DNA of 64,000 nt. Source: Mucidula mucida (taxonomy: Eukaryota; Basidiomycota; Agaricomycetes; Agaricales; Physalacriaceae). The notes below the pieces were generated by a model. It saw only the letters and a list, made by a program, of their open reading frames with translations, ran no database searches and was not told where the DNA came from. Positions 23,065-34,270 of this stretch are shown piece after piece. Position 1 is the stretch's first letter. Every line of letters begins with the position of its first letter. The position numbers and the translations under genes are program-made. Location: assembly GCA_015501055.1 (NCBI GenBank), contig JADNYV010000111.1, positions 52,531-116,530 on the forward strand, written 5' to 3'.

Positions 23065-23830
23065 TCAGGGTCTCGTTTATATCCTTGGACTTGCCTACCA
23101 TTTAGATGATACCATTGCTAGTACCGACGACATCCATCCATTTTCGCTATACATAATTCTAGATTTCACAGATCCGCATGCTTGTACATCAGAACAATTC
23201 GCACTTTGTATTATACGTGTATTATCTGCTTCTCCTATGATTTCCGGGTCTCTTCTTGTTTGTGACTTCGAGCGAGTGCAGATTCGGAACTGGATAGACG
23301 CCACGCCTTGTTTTCTATGTAATGCCGTCAAAAGGATTTGTTCGGTATGTGTACTAGTGCATTGTTGTTTTCACAACTGATCGCCAGGGTTAGCTGCCTC
23401 GCTTCCCGCGCGCTCTCTTGACCACTGTTCTCCTTCAACCTCGATTAAGTCATCTGCATTGTATGTCTGCCCTTTGCTTCTTCGCTTGTTCTCGTTACAG
23501 TGCCTTTCCGACGTGCGCCGGATCGTGATCGAACTTGGTGGTGCTTCGAAACTAGTCGTGTACTAAAAATGGATGCCTTTTCGAGCAGACTTCCCTATTA
23601 TCAATACTCATCAAACGTGGCTCTGAATTCAGTCTCGGCGATCGGAGCGCCCAATTCAGTGTGTACAGGCTGCTGCACGTTTAAAAGGGCCAGCACTAGG
23701 GCGCCGTTTGCCTATGATGATGATGAACTGGCACAGTCCTTACCTTTCAGCGGGCATACTTGTCATCGTGAGTACAACCTGCCTTCTCCTGTTCGCCTTT
23801 ACTAGGCCCCCTTGTATTCTAGATGACTAG
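23065..23830. other. Intergenic region
   Basis: About 770 bp. Open frames at 23095-23331 (minus) and 23500-23805 (plus) show no recognisable motif. I see nothing else. Confidence 0.4.
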
Positions 23831-25169
23831 ATGAATCACCTCTTCTTCAACACGTATCCCCCAAGTGGGATACGCTTCGTCGTTCCCTTACTCGCCTTGG
23901 AGACCGTTCCTCGCCCACAGCCCGCCAGTGTCGTTCGTCATTGTAGCGTTGACGTTTTGGATTTCCCTCGCAGCCTCGATAGGCTCTCGCCGTTCTATCC
24001 GCTTGCAAACATACCTGGGCCTGCGATTGACAAGGTGACGAAGCTTATGTGGTGTTCTGTGGATATAGATAGGCACGAGGCAGATGCACGAAAGGTATGG
24101 GCGCGTTGTTAGGACAGGTGGGTTGTCCCGCACGTTCAGTGTGTATTAATCAATCATCTTTGCGATTTTTAGCGCCGAACGAAGTTTCTATCATCGATGT
24201 CGCGGCGATCAAACCCGTACTGGGACAGCTCCCTAAAGGACCGTGTATGTTGTTGTTGTTTCATCGCCTGTACTGGTACGCTCTAACGGGTCTGTAGTCC
24301 ATACTATTAGGGCGCCCAACAAGTTTGGTAGTTTGCTTTTGCTTACGGGCGAGGCGCATACGGTGAGGAGGAAGCGGTGGGCTAGAGGGCTGAATGGGTT
24401 GGCGCTGAAAGAGTATGAAGAGAGTCTGTTGAATCGGACGAAGCAGCTCGTGGAGCAGCTTAAGTTGACAGAAGGAGAGGTGGTGGATTTTGCGCGTTGG
24501 ATCAACTTTGTGGCGTGAGTTGCTTCAAGTGACTATTTTCTTGGTTCTTGGTGCTGGTGCTGAGAACTTAGTAGTATTGATTTGATGGGTGATTTCGCGT
24601 GAGTACACTCCGTTTGATATTGATGCAGGTGAGTCGAGTTGTGATATTTTTTCTAGATTCGGAGGGGGCATTGAGATGATGAAGACTCCTAGTGCGCAGG
24701 ATGATCCGTTTTGGACTCTTTGCGAGCGGTATCACCGGTCAGTAACATGGGCTGGAGGTGCCATTGGGAAGTGGGGGTCATATGGTTGGAGATATGTGCG
24801 TTACAGGTTCTCTTCCTACTATAAACTCTCGACTGACTGTGACTACATATGTAGTATGGTGCCTGAAGGAACTCAAATTTACGTCCCTCCCTACTCTCTC
24901 CACCGTAATCCGTTGTATTTCCCTCACCCGGAGGTGTTCAAGCCGGAGCGATGCTGAAAAGATGAACCGCGATGCATTTATACCGTTTTCGTATGGGTAA
25001 GCGAATTGTGTGGGGAAGCAGCGAGATGTTGACGTTGACGGTGGCGTTGTTGATGAAGTTTGATGTGCGGTTCTCGGAGGGGTGGGAGTATGGGACGTCG
25101 CCGAGTGGCTTGAGGGATTATTATAATTTGTTGAGGCCGCGGATGGAGGTCGTTGTTACGCCTCGGTAG
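23831..25169 (+). pseudogene. Cytochrome P450 pseudogene with central deletion
   Basis: Closely follows the P450 at 17502: hinge LANIPGPAIDK, APNEVSIIDVAAIKPVLG, SLLLLTGEAHTVRRKRW, FGGGIEMM, then a jump to VPEGTQIYVPPYSLHRN and AFIPFSYG. The whole I-helix and ExxR region is missing between about 24740 and 24855. A TAA sits in the heme loop (about 24999), just before the codons ANCVGK, and a TGA interrupts PERC at about 24955. Intron positions match the intact gene. It is a dead tandem paralogue. Confidence 0.88.
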
Positions 25170-25754
25170 ACTGTTTTCTAAGCCATTTTGGCAGTAGAGT
25201 TATAGGTGTTAGCGATGTTTATGGACATCTTCATTATTTCTGCGATCTGAATAAATGGTCACTCTTAAGATCCTGCGCCACACGTGTACATTAGTATTAT
25301 TCTTCAGCAGTGTTGGAAAAGCATCTATAGACTTTTCACGGTCGGGAATTGGAAAAACGAACGTATCATGATGTGATTGACATGATTTTTTGTTAGACCA
25401 GTCTGCGATACGAATCAAGCTATCATAGACCTGAGCGAATGTGTGGCCCTTTGTTTGGCTTAGATGGTTGACGTGGAGCTCGTAGTTTTCCTGTAGCACG
25501 TGAACAAGGTCAACCTAAGGAAGTATCCCGCTAGATATGTCTGTCCTGAAAGGATAGGCTGGTTGAGCGGGAAAGTATCCTGAAACGGTAACCCGCCCGA
25601 TCGCGCCTTATCCAATTTGAGTCATCCCGATCATTCCCACAGGCTGCGCTTTGGCGGTCCCGACGATTTGTCCCATTTCGGTAAGCGTTCGAAGGGGCTA
25701 GGAGATAAGTCGCCGTGATATAAGGTGGGCGCCCGTCGTTGTCAATCAGCAAAC
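25170..25754. other. Intergenic region upstream of the ligase gene
   Basis: 585 bp between the P450 pseudogene and the ligase ATG. No gene recognised. Confidence 0.4.
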
Positions 25755-27422
25755 ATGTCGTCCTCTTCCAACGATGAACTGGCTGAGATTAACGGAGTCA
25801 AACCGAAGGTTACGCTTAAGGACGGCGAGGAGCGGGAGGTAAAGTCGCTTACGAGGTTCGTTGTCCCAATTAAGCAGGCGCCTAAAGTAGTAACCCTGAT
25901 CCTTGAACAGCTCTTCCGTGTACAAGGTCAAGCGCACCTGGGATCATTACTACTGGTATGTACCGTCGTTTTTGAATCTACTCGAATGCTCATGCTCGTA
26001 ACAGTACATGCCCTGTACGTGTACCCGACGTCGCTTTTCCCGACTCGGACTGATCGCATTAGGCATGGAGAAACCAAGGCGGGTTTCCGGTCAACGCGCG
26101 CACTTGCAAACACCTCAAGGAGCTCCTCGGCGAGGCCTACGAGATCGCACGTCTCAAGCTGAAAAATCCCGAAGGCCCAGCACCCACATCCAAGTCGAAA
26201 TCCAAGGCGAAGCTGGCTAGCAAGTCGAAACCCGCTAGCAAGACGGGAAAGCCGGCGAGCAAGGGCGCGAGAACTCCCACCAAGAGGAAGCGTGGCCAGG
26301 ATGACGACGACGATGAAGACGATGAGGACGATGACGATGATGCACAGCTGGCCAAAAAGACGCGTACGCAGCCTGCTCGGAAGAAGAAAAGCGACGACTC
26401 GCGGCCCCCATCGTCCAAGGCTGCACCGGAACTGCTTTTGGCCAACAAATGGGACATCGAAAAGGGTCCTGATCCAACGGGGTGGCTTATCTCCGAAAAG
26501 TTGGATGGTGTTCGGTATGTGCTCCGTTTATATCAAGGAGTAATGCTAATACGCGTTTAGGACGTTTTACGACGGCAAGCATATGTATAGTCGCCTCGGA
26601 AATCCATTCACGCCTCCCAAATGGTTCCTTGATAGTACGTCTTTGCCCTGTGCACCGAAACGATTCGTTTAACGCGCCCCTAGAACTGCCCAAGGACGTG
26701 ACACTTGACGGCGAGCTCTTTGCCGGAAGAGGCAAATTTCAGGACACCATATCTATCGTCAAGACCGTGAACTCGCCACACTGGAGCGGTATTACCTTCC
26801 AAGTATTCGACATCCCATCCAAAGGCGACGATCCATTTGAAAAGCGGATCAAACACCTGGAACGATTGTTTGGCGAGAAGGGCACCCATGCGTCTGATAA
26901 GGTCGAGGTGGTCGAGCACATCGCCGCCAAAAGCCGGGAGCACGTTCTCGAGGAGCTCAAGAAGGTAGAGACTCTTGGTGGCGAGGGCTTGATGCTCCGC
27001 AAGCCTGGCTCACGATACGAAGGGCGTCGATCTGCGACTCTGCTGAAAGTCAAGGTTTGTTTCCATCTGTTAGTCGGTTATCTAAATTCTCATCATGACA
27101 ATAGACCTTCTACGACGCCGAAGCGATCGTGACTGGACACAACGAGGGCCACGGTCGCAATGTTGGCGTCTGCGGAGCGCTTCTCTGCAAAATGGAGTCT
27201 GGAAAGGCGTTCAAGGTCGGTTCGGGGTTGAACGACAAGCAGCGCAAGGATCCGCCCAAGGTTGGCGCGATTATCACGTATCGGTTCCAGGAGCTTACGC
27301 GCGACGGGGTCCCGCGGTTCCCTACGTTTATTGGTGAGGCGGTGGACAAGGACGAGCCCAAGGATGCAGAGGTACCTGAGCATAGGAAGCCTGGAGCGAA
27401 GCCTGATGCGGACGACGACTGA
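25755..27422 (+). CDS. ATP-dependent DNA ligase with N-terminal SWIM zinc motif
   Basis: Seven exons: 25755-25855, 25911-25955, 26005-26014, 26063-26514, 26561-26634, 26684-27054 and 27105-27422; 456 residues. Exon 3 is only 10 bp. The N-terminus carries a SWIM-type motif, Cys49-x-Cys51-x15-Cys67-x-His69. A Lys/Ser-rich and then strongly acidic linker follows (about 85-170). The adenylation domain has motif I EKLDG with Lys198, motif III DGELFAGRG, motif IV GEGLMLRKP and motif V LLKVK, and then an OB-fold-like tail. There is no large N-terminal DNA-binding domain as in Lig1, 3 or 4, so it is a minimal ligase. Nick sealing is the expected reaction; the SWIM part may bind DNA or a partner. Pseudogene relatives lie at 5508 and 13930. 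Confidence 0.9.
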
Positions 27423-28560
27423 ATGTCATTTTATTTACTGTTACTTGACCTGGGACTGCATCTTTGTACTCTATATACCATTGGACACCGTATAACTCTT
27501 ATTATAGACTACGTATCCTGCAATGAACCAAATTCCATTTGACTTGCTGGCTCCGTTATATGTCTACACTACGTCGGAGACAGAGGTATCACACAGGTAT
27601 TCGGTTGGCTATGTCGGTAAGCATTAAAGCTGATTTACTCTATCTTAGACGGTCAGCTGCCAATGTTATGCCAGTTCTCTGTGGTTTATGTGTCTCGGGG
27701 GGCGTGTACTATCCTGCTCGTATCAGGATTGTGCACGAATAGTTACCCGCTTTCAAACTTGACCTCAATGTTAGACGGTAAGATCAACATCAAGTTGATA
27801 TCTAATTCTCGGATGATCCTGAGCCAATGAGCAACATATCTCGGTACCTTTCAATTCCAAAGACTTGTCTACATGATTGCGCCAGGCGGCGTGGTCGCAG
27901 ACTCCGAATGCAGAGGTGAGGAACGAGTTCCGGTTTGAACTTGAACTGGGTTGATGATAAAATAGACCGTCGCCTGTTTACTATGAAGGCGACTGTATAC
28001 CGGAAGAAGTGCATCGACAAGTATACAGTAGCCATTGACTTGTTCGTCATGTAACAGCGGCACTGTCTGTGTACCGGCATAGCCAGTTCAGGTTGACTCT
28101 CAGTGTCGATGCAAGCTGAGCCTCCCATTGATATTGACATGCGCGGGGAGTATGCACCCCTGCCTAGAACACATACTTGCGGTCCAGGCAGCAAACAAGA
28201 CTTCGAATGTAGATGGACCATGCCGCCATTGTCACGCGAGACAAGCCGCGAACTTCAAGTCGAACCAGGCAGTAGCAAGGGAGCACGCACACAGAGGTAA
28301 GCAGCACATGAGTTACTAGTACTCCAAACAATGTGTCTTTGGTGACAGTGACACTGCTTTCCCGACACACGACACAAAGGGCAGGTCGTGCTGACAGTGC
28401 GCATCACCGTCCTTGTCGGGACGTGTTTATCTGATCTTGCTTCTCTATCCGCTAGGAAGACCTGTTTAGTGCCGCCTCTATCCTATATGCAGAGCAGCGA
28501 ATTGTGGTCCGGTACAGACAGCCAGTCACAACGTGACGCAGCCTCTCTGCCAGCACCATA
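27423..28560. other. Intergenic region
   Basis: About 1.1 kb. Overlapping open frames on both strands (for example 27802-28221 minus) are mutually shadowing and show no domain. The last part should hold the promoter of the ML gene. Confidence 0.4.
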
Positions 28561-29285
28561 ATGATCCGTCCTCTCGTCTCCCTTATTTTCGTCGCCTTTG
28601 CAGCTACCGCCGCTGTTACTGAGCCAGTTTGTCGAGCTGCTCCTATAGCTGACGATACGACGGAGAGCTGGAGTTACACCGACTGTGGTATTATCCCGTT
28701 ATCATGCATGTAATAGTAACTGTCGTCTAACTCTCATCGTGTCAAGGCCGACCAACCGACCCTATACAACTAGAATCCATAGCGGTATCCCCCGATCCCC
28801 CCAAAGCTGGCGAGGACTTGACCGTCACCGTCAGAGCGCTGGTCACAGAAGCCGTTGAGGTGCGTGCGCGTCCACCCTTCCGCCGATATGAGCTTCCCAC
28901 TGATTTCTTGAGCAGGAGGGTGCTTATGCGGAAGTCATCGTCAAGTTGGGTCGCGTTAAGATTCTTACCACGACATTTGATATCTGCGAGGAAGCGTATG
29001 GCTCCATCATTTAACGCACGTCTGACATATGTGTATTCGTGGCGTAGGAGATACGATGTCTCTTGCCCTATGCGAAAGGGACCGCACATTGTAGTACACA
29101 CCGTCGCGCTTCCGAATGACATACCTCGCGGTCGGTGTATTTCCATCTCGAATTTAGAACGACTGGAGGCTCACATGTGTATAATAGCTAAATTCACCGT
29201 CGATATCAATGCTTACACCGTTGACGATGACGACTTGATGTGCCTCAACTTGGAGGCGGATTTCATGAAGAAGCCCTTCTTCTAA
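28561..29285 (+). CDS. ML-domain (NPC2-like) phosphatidylglycerol/phosphatidylinositol transfer protein
   Basis: Five exons: 28561-28687, 28747-28859, 28916-28995, 29048-29130 and 29188-29285; introns 52-59 bp; 166 residues, normal for the family. A signal peptide covers about residues 1-20. The mature part has the ML pattern: WSYTDCG, then VSPDPPKAGEDLTVTV, GAYAEVIVKLG, FDICEEA, a Cys-Pro (SCPM), VALPNDIPR and VDINAYTVDDDDLMCL. Four cysteines sit where the two family disulfides are expected. Such proteins are secreted or vacuolar and bind and move sterols or phospholipids. The gene looks intact. Confidence 0.93.
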
Positions 29286-29605
29286 TTCGGATGGTGATAG
29301 ATGTTCTGTTGACTTGGGCTGTAGTGTTCGAACGGCATCAACAGAGGAATGCACGATAGCATGCGGGACAGTAGTGAAGATGTCGATAATCATGATAGTC
29401 GGATGGAAGGTCAATTGTCTGTAGACGTGATGCCAGCGGTACGCGAAGTCCGCATGGGGTACGAGGAACGAATGCTGAAAGGTAACACCAACAAGCGCAT
29501 CTGTCGCTTTTGGTCTTGCCGCCTTTCTGAAGTGCGCCCAATCGTGCTGAAGTCGACATACGAAGGTGTGACAGACACTGCGAACAGCCCACGACTGCCA
29601 TGTAA
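29286..29605. other. Intergenic region with a segment repeated at 41.2 kb
   Basis: The part from about 29530 to 29650 is similar to 41215-41320. On the + strand both copies encode a related peptide containing LPCNH and ESG, so a dead or short gene may be involved. Nothing else is recognised. Confidence 0.4.
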
Positions 29606-30094
29606 TCACTGCGAGTCAGGCATGATGCGCAAACACCTGGGCGTATAGGACGAAAGCTTGAGCATCATCCTCCACCTCCTTCTAGTGTTATCGTTGTGCT
29701 TCAGAGCTCTGATGAGCGTTTTGTACTGGCGTGGTGTACCACGGACAACAGCCCCCGTATCACGCTCAAAGAGTGATGAAGACGGATAGCCGACAAGCGT
29801 GATGGCTGCGATGGAAGGGGAGAGTGTATCCCGCGGTGAGGAAAGGAGCTTGGAAAGCTCCCTAGCACGAGTCGGGCACGATACGACGAGCGTGAGAGGG
29901 GGAAGGTAATGCCGGCTCGTGCGGGTCCATGTGCTGTGAACGAGTGCGCACGATAGAAGTGTAGCCTTGTCGTCGACCAGATGGGAAATGATAAGGTCTA
30001 TTAGCTCTGGGGGCACACGCTCAGATGCAGCGGCTGTAGTGCGCTGTGGGTGGCTCCGCTTAGAAAGCATACTGCTGATAGTTTGAAGGATCAT
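29606..30094 (-). CDS. F-box-like protein, N-terminal fragment
   Basis: 162 codons on the minus strand. Residues 27-65 have the F-box pattern: RVPPELIDLIISHL, then LLSCALVHSTWTRTSRHYL. F-box proteins couple targets to SCF ubiquitin ligases. Typical mushroom members are 350-500 residues with a long LRR-like part; here only the start remains and the tail is unlike the family. I think it is truncated, possibly a pseudogene. A more decayed relative lies at 36270-36540. Confidence 0.6.
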   Translation of the reverse strand: MILQTISSMLSKRSHPQRTTAAASERVPPELIDLIISHLVDDKATLLSCALVHSTWTRTSRHYLPPLTLVVSCPTRARELSKLLSSPRDTLSPSIAAITLVGYPSSSLFERDTGAVVRGTPRQYKTLIRALKHNDNTRRRWRMMLKLSSYTPRCLRIMPDSQ

Positions 30095-30290
30095 GATGGC
30101 AAGAGCGCAAAAACGGTAGTGAGTGGCTGTGCACCTCTAGATACTGTGGTAAAGCATTCACGAATAAAATCGACCAAGGAAATGGATCTGACCCCTTCAT
30201 CTCATTGCGTACAGACATCATAACTCGACCCTTAACTCCTTCCAATAACGCCATAATGTGGCAGCGACGACGTACCGGCTGCGGCCAAGT

Positions 30291-31175
30291 ATGCACATGA
30301 GATTTCCACTCACCGCGTCAGTTGACCAGAACGAGGCGCGATGTACGGGCATCCAAAGGCACCACGCGTCAAGACTTAGACTCATGAGACATTTTGGTGC
30401 TACGATGCGCTTGTCAGATGATAGGGCGGGACCGACAATTCGCGAGGCTCTGATTTTAAGACAGGTTTCAGACTCTCGCATAGGCGAAGAGGACCCCGAG
30501 GATTTCGAGACAGACGAGGTCTTTGAAGAAGAAGTCGAAGGAATCGATACCTGGTGGGAGTACCGGTATTCCGGGTTCCATTGGTTCAAGGGCAAAGTCC
30601 TCCGTGGCGGTATCGCATACCTCGCACATTTCCAGACCATCGCCGCGGAGAAGGAGCTCTCACCCGAAGGCGCAAAGCAGTTATTCCTGGCCGCAGGTAT
30701 CAAAGCTGTCATAGACACCAAGGACAATGAGGCTGCCACGAAGGGCGCCTCAGTCGTGATCGGGAGGGCTTTGCAGGTGCTGAATGGTTGGACGCGCGAG
30801 GAGCGGAGCACCCGGGGAGACCCGTTCGCCCTGCTCGCAGCACTCAACGGTGGCGGTGGCGGTATGGACATCGAAGCCCTGATAGACGTGCCGTACCACC
30901 TCGTGAAGATCAATGGGCTAGCTGAGTGTCCCATCGCGCTTGAGAGAGTTGGAATGCGGGGGCTGTATTTGCTCATGCGCATGAGCGATAACAATCAGGT
31001 GGTTTACCATGAGGCGGCGCAGATGATGGCCAGCGTAGTCGAGCGGGTGATGGAACAGGGAAAGGCGGCGCTGGCGGAGGCGGAGGCGGAGGATTTGGCC
31101 TGCTTCGAGGAGATGTCCACAGGGTTCAGTAAGTTTATGAAGTTGTGCAAAGAGGGCACATATATAATGGGTTGA
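30291..31175 (+). CDS. Conserved fungal protein of unknown function (intact member of a three-copy family)
   Basis: Single exon; about 294 residues from the first in-frame ATG at 30291. The frame is open from 30258 but without an ATG. The N-terminal third is acidic (EEDPEDFETDE), followed by helical segments such as LRGGIAYLAHFQTI and LQVLNGWTREE, and the strongest conserved stretch CPIALERVGMRGLYLLMRM. I see no signal peptide, membrane segment or catalytic motif; an alpha-helical repeat fold is likely. Broken paralogues lie at 14414-15180 (minus) and 41215-41617 (plus), so the family is being duplicated here. Function unknown. Confidence 0.7.
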   Translation: MHMRFPLTASVDQNEARCTGIQRHHASRLRLMRHFGATMRLSDDRAGPTIREALILRQVSDSRIGEEDPEDFETDEVFEEEVEGIDTWWEYRYSGFHWFKGKVLRGGIAYLAHFQTIAAEKELSPEGAKQLFLAAGIKAVIDTKDNEAATKGASVVIGRALQVLNGWTREERSTRGDPFALLAALNGGGGGMDIEALIDVPYHLVKINGLAECPIALERVGMRGLYLLMRMSDNNQVVYHEAAQMMASVVERVMEQGKAALAEAEAEDLACFEEMSTGFSKFMKLCKEGTYIMG

Positions 31176-31470
31176 TGACCAGAACGTCGGACTTTTTCAA
31201 GTTGTTTGGTGATAGAATACACTGTTAACATTTTCGACGTTCGTAGTCTCTGCTACGACATTCTCTGGCGGATTCATGGCAGGGCGGGAAAGGAGGATTG
31301 AGAGAGATTCTTCCCACAAGGTGGTCTTTTATAGAGGCCTGAGACTTAAAGAACAAAAAGCAGTTAAGCACCGTCAACAGCTTATTGTTGGGGGCTGTTC
31401 TTGTTCCATTTGCGTCGTTGGACACACAAACATCCAGATTGACAACAAGGGCGGCAATCACTGAAGAGGC
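31176..31470 (-). pseudogene. Duplicated start and 5' flank of the gene at 1-587
   Basis: The 5' flank (31300-31470) matches 590-750, and a start codon at 31277 is followed by MNPPE versus MDPPN in the intact gene. Similarity ends after a few codons, where the sequence meets the 3' end of the preceding gene. It is a truncated remnant carried along with FunK1 copy 2. Confidence 0.6.
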
Positions 31471-31736
31471 TGTTCAAACACATGGTATGCATTTGATGGT
31501 CCATGGAAGAAACGGAGTGTAAGCCGGAAGCATAGCTAAACACAATTCACGACGATAACGATATGTAATAAATATGGTCCGGAAGCTAACCAGGCTGCTA
31601 TGAGATTACGACACGGCCAGATCCAGATGGGGTTAGAAAGAGACGGTCTGATTTGGCATTGACATCATGAACCTGGATCCGCGTGCGAATGTAATCGGGA
31701 ACGTGATCATGTTGATTTCCGTCCTCGTACAGTTAC

Positions 31737-33870
31737 TTGCCGCGTCGACAAATGCCCCCTCGTACTCTATGGATTACAAGCCCGGAGACATCTCCTCCTG
31801 CACGCAACCAGGACATCACGCCAGATGATCCATTACCCACTGAACGGCAGAAACTTGATTTCAATCCTCCTTCTATGAAGAGGAGCGAATCAATCTCCCC
31901 TCCTACGCCATCGCCACCACTGCACTTTCTGGACGGTCACATTGCGAAAAACTTTACGCTGAAGCGCGTGAGAATCCTTCCTTCCTTGGCAGTCGATCTC
32001 TATCGCGCATTAGATTCCTTCTCGGATAAACTTGACGCGCTAAATGATGGATCTTATTACGTCTACACAGATGATCTCATGCCAATGGGCACTGACGCAC
32101 CAGACATTGTCGCTCTTCGTAAAAACGGTCTAGCCATGACATCGTCGGGGGTCGCCTCCAAACTTCTTCTTCATAACTCCCAGCCGGAAGTGATTACGGT
32201 GCTCCAGTGGATGTCTCCCTCCGCTCATCTCAAGCCCACTCTTATAGAAGAGAAATTTGCTTCTCAAAACCTGTCTTTAGGCCTGTTTCCTCTTCCAGGG
32301 GAGCTGAAACGTTATAATAGAAAAAACAGGGCTACTATCAACCGTCTGTTAAAGAACTTCCACAGGTTCAACTCATGCATGGTGTTCTGCACAGATGAAC
32401 AGCCGCTCACGGAAGCCATGTCAGACCTCGAGACCATAGGAGCCTTTCCTTGGCAGTTCCATTCGCGTTTTTCGAACGATGTCCTACCTGTTCCTCGCCC
32501 ACAGCCGCTCGATGCCTCGACAACTCTATGGACACTCCCAGTTACAGAGGGACCGCGCCGAAGCCGCCGCGGACGTCCTGAAGTGGCTCAGCGGCCAAAA
32601 GATGTAGGCCCTATCGAAACGGCGCCCGAAAGAGATGGGGTATACACTCCTAAATGCGAGGACTATGTACAAAAGGTCATTTTCTCTCATCGGTTTTGGG
32701 ACGTTCAACTCATTGAATGCGCTAGGCCTGGGTCACGGCGGTTAAAGTCGATGCATCGACACTCATTTTTGACTGCGGGAACTTTGTCAGGATCGGTGTT
32801 CGTCACCGGGAAACGCAAACGTTATACTTGTCGGATATGATTGACATCCGTTCGTGTAAGGAGCCGTCATACGGAGGATGGTGGCGTTGGACATGGCTGT
32901 GACGTTCGACGCTCTTCAGAGGCTGCCCTTACTCTAAAACGATGTCCTGGGAAAGAGGAAAACGACGTTGCCTGCACAGGGACGCCGATCTAAGAGAAGG
33001 AAACCGTCCACGACCCGCCTTGTGCCCAGCATTAAAGTATGGCACCTGTTGGTTTTCTGTTTTATTATCAAAGCTCACGGATAGTATCAGGACTTGATCG
33101 ATACGATCGGCTCATTTCCTCTGGTTGCAGTCTTCTTTCGATACGACCACTTCGACTCTCCCGCTCCTCTTCTTCTTTTTCCGCCTGGAGCCGTCAAGAA
33201 ACGACGTTACGAGCCTCGAGAGTATATCAGCATCGTTGCCGACAGAAGCCTCGGTGTGGGAGCTGTAGGTTCTGTGTTTCGCGTCACCATTGACCCCGAC
33301 CTTTGCCTGCAAGATTCAGAAGCAGGTTATCCCTCCTTTATCCTCAAGATTGCTACTGGGGAGGAAAGCATTCGACGTCTGAGACACGAGGTACATATAT
33401 ATCGCCACTTGGAAAAGGCGGGCGTCTCTTGTATACCGTCACTTCTTGGTGTCCGGGAAAACGCGGCGGCCGACGTGTACGCGATCATGTTATCCGATGC
33501 TGGAGATTCGCTTGCCCATCGAATGGACGACGAGCATAAGGTGTACCTCTCGACTAAACAAAAGTAAGTCTTGATACATTCAACCTTCTTGTTGATGCTT
33601 ATCGTACTCGAACTTAGGGAGGAACTGAGAGCGATGTTAAACAGTATTCACGAAGCCGGAGTGCTTCAACGGGACGTGCGCGCGACTAACATATTAGAGG
33701 ATCATTCTGGGCGCCTCAGGTTCACTGACTTCGATAGAGGCAGTCTTCGCGCGAAGAGCTTCGATTACGTTTCGGAGAAGGAGCGTCTGGATAAGTTCAT
33801 TGACGGTGAATACGTTGAACGAGCGGCTGTTATTGGCGACGATGATCTCTCGTATTCGCCTTCTATCTAA
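31737..33870 (+). pseudogene. FunK1-type kinase, copy 2 (inactivated)
   Basis: Same exon layout as copy 1: 31737-32666, 32726-33036, 33091-33563, 33618-33870. A 4-bp deletion near 32876 shifts the frame and meets a TGA within nine codons; a TAA follows near 32936. The intron-1 branch-like TTGAC reads TTGAA. The catalytic HRD is QRD (near 33669). The TAG near 33083 lies in an intron and is harmless. From about 32540 to 33985 the copy is nearly identical to 1970-3415, whereas the first 790 bp differ strongly. Kinase function is unlikely; the N-terminal 310 codons could still be translated. Confidence 0.85.
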
Positions 33871-33984
33871 CTTTCAATGCTTATTCATTTTTCTTCGAGT
33901 GTACTTTTTCGAAAAATAGCCAGCTGTGATTGATCACACCCGAAGCGAATCTCCCCGGGAGAAGTGATTACTTGATTGTCAGGG

Positions 33985-34270
33985 AAACTCATAGCAGTCG
34001 CATGCACAACGACCTTCGATAGATGAAGAGGTTGCGTTCGAAGCAGAAACGGAGAAGCAGGTGTACAACGACAAGGAACTTTAAATGGACAGAGAGCTTC
34101 ACTTTCTGCCTTTACTAAGAACACGGCTGTACGAAAAAAGGTACATGTCACATTAACCTAACAGAACACTTGTACGAACAAGAACAGAGGAAACACTAAC
34201 ATGAACAGATGAAACACTAATGCCACAAGAGAATCATACGGCATAAGTAGACCGTAACCTAGCACCATAT
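33985..34270. other. Intergenic region after FunK1 copy 2
   Basis: About 285 bp between the end of the duplicated block and the 3' end of the next minus-strand gene. Nothing recognised. Confidence 0.4.

Noticed and set aside
29154..29609. 151-codon minus-strand frame
   Set aside because: It overlaps the last exon of the ML gene on the opposite strand and shows no domain or composition typical of protein.
33080..33086. TAG in FunK1 copy 2 taken as a second stop in the kinase domain
   Set aside because: It falls inside the 54-bp intron 33037-33090, so it does not affect the protein.
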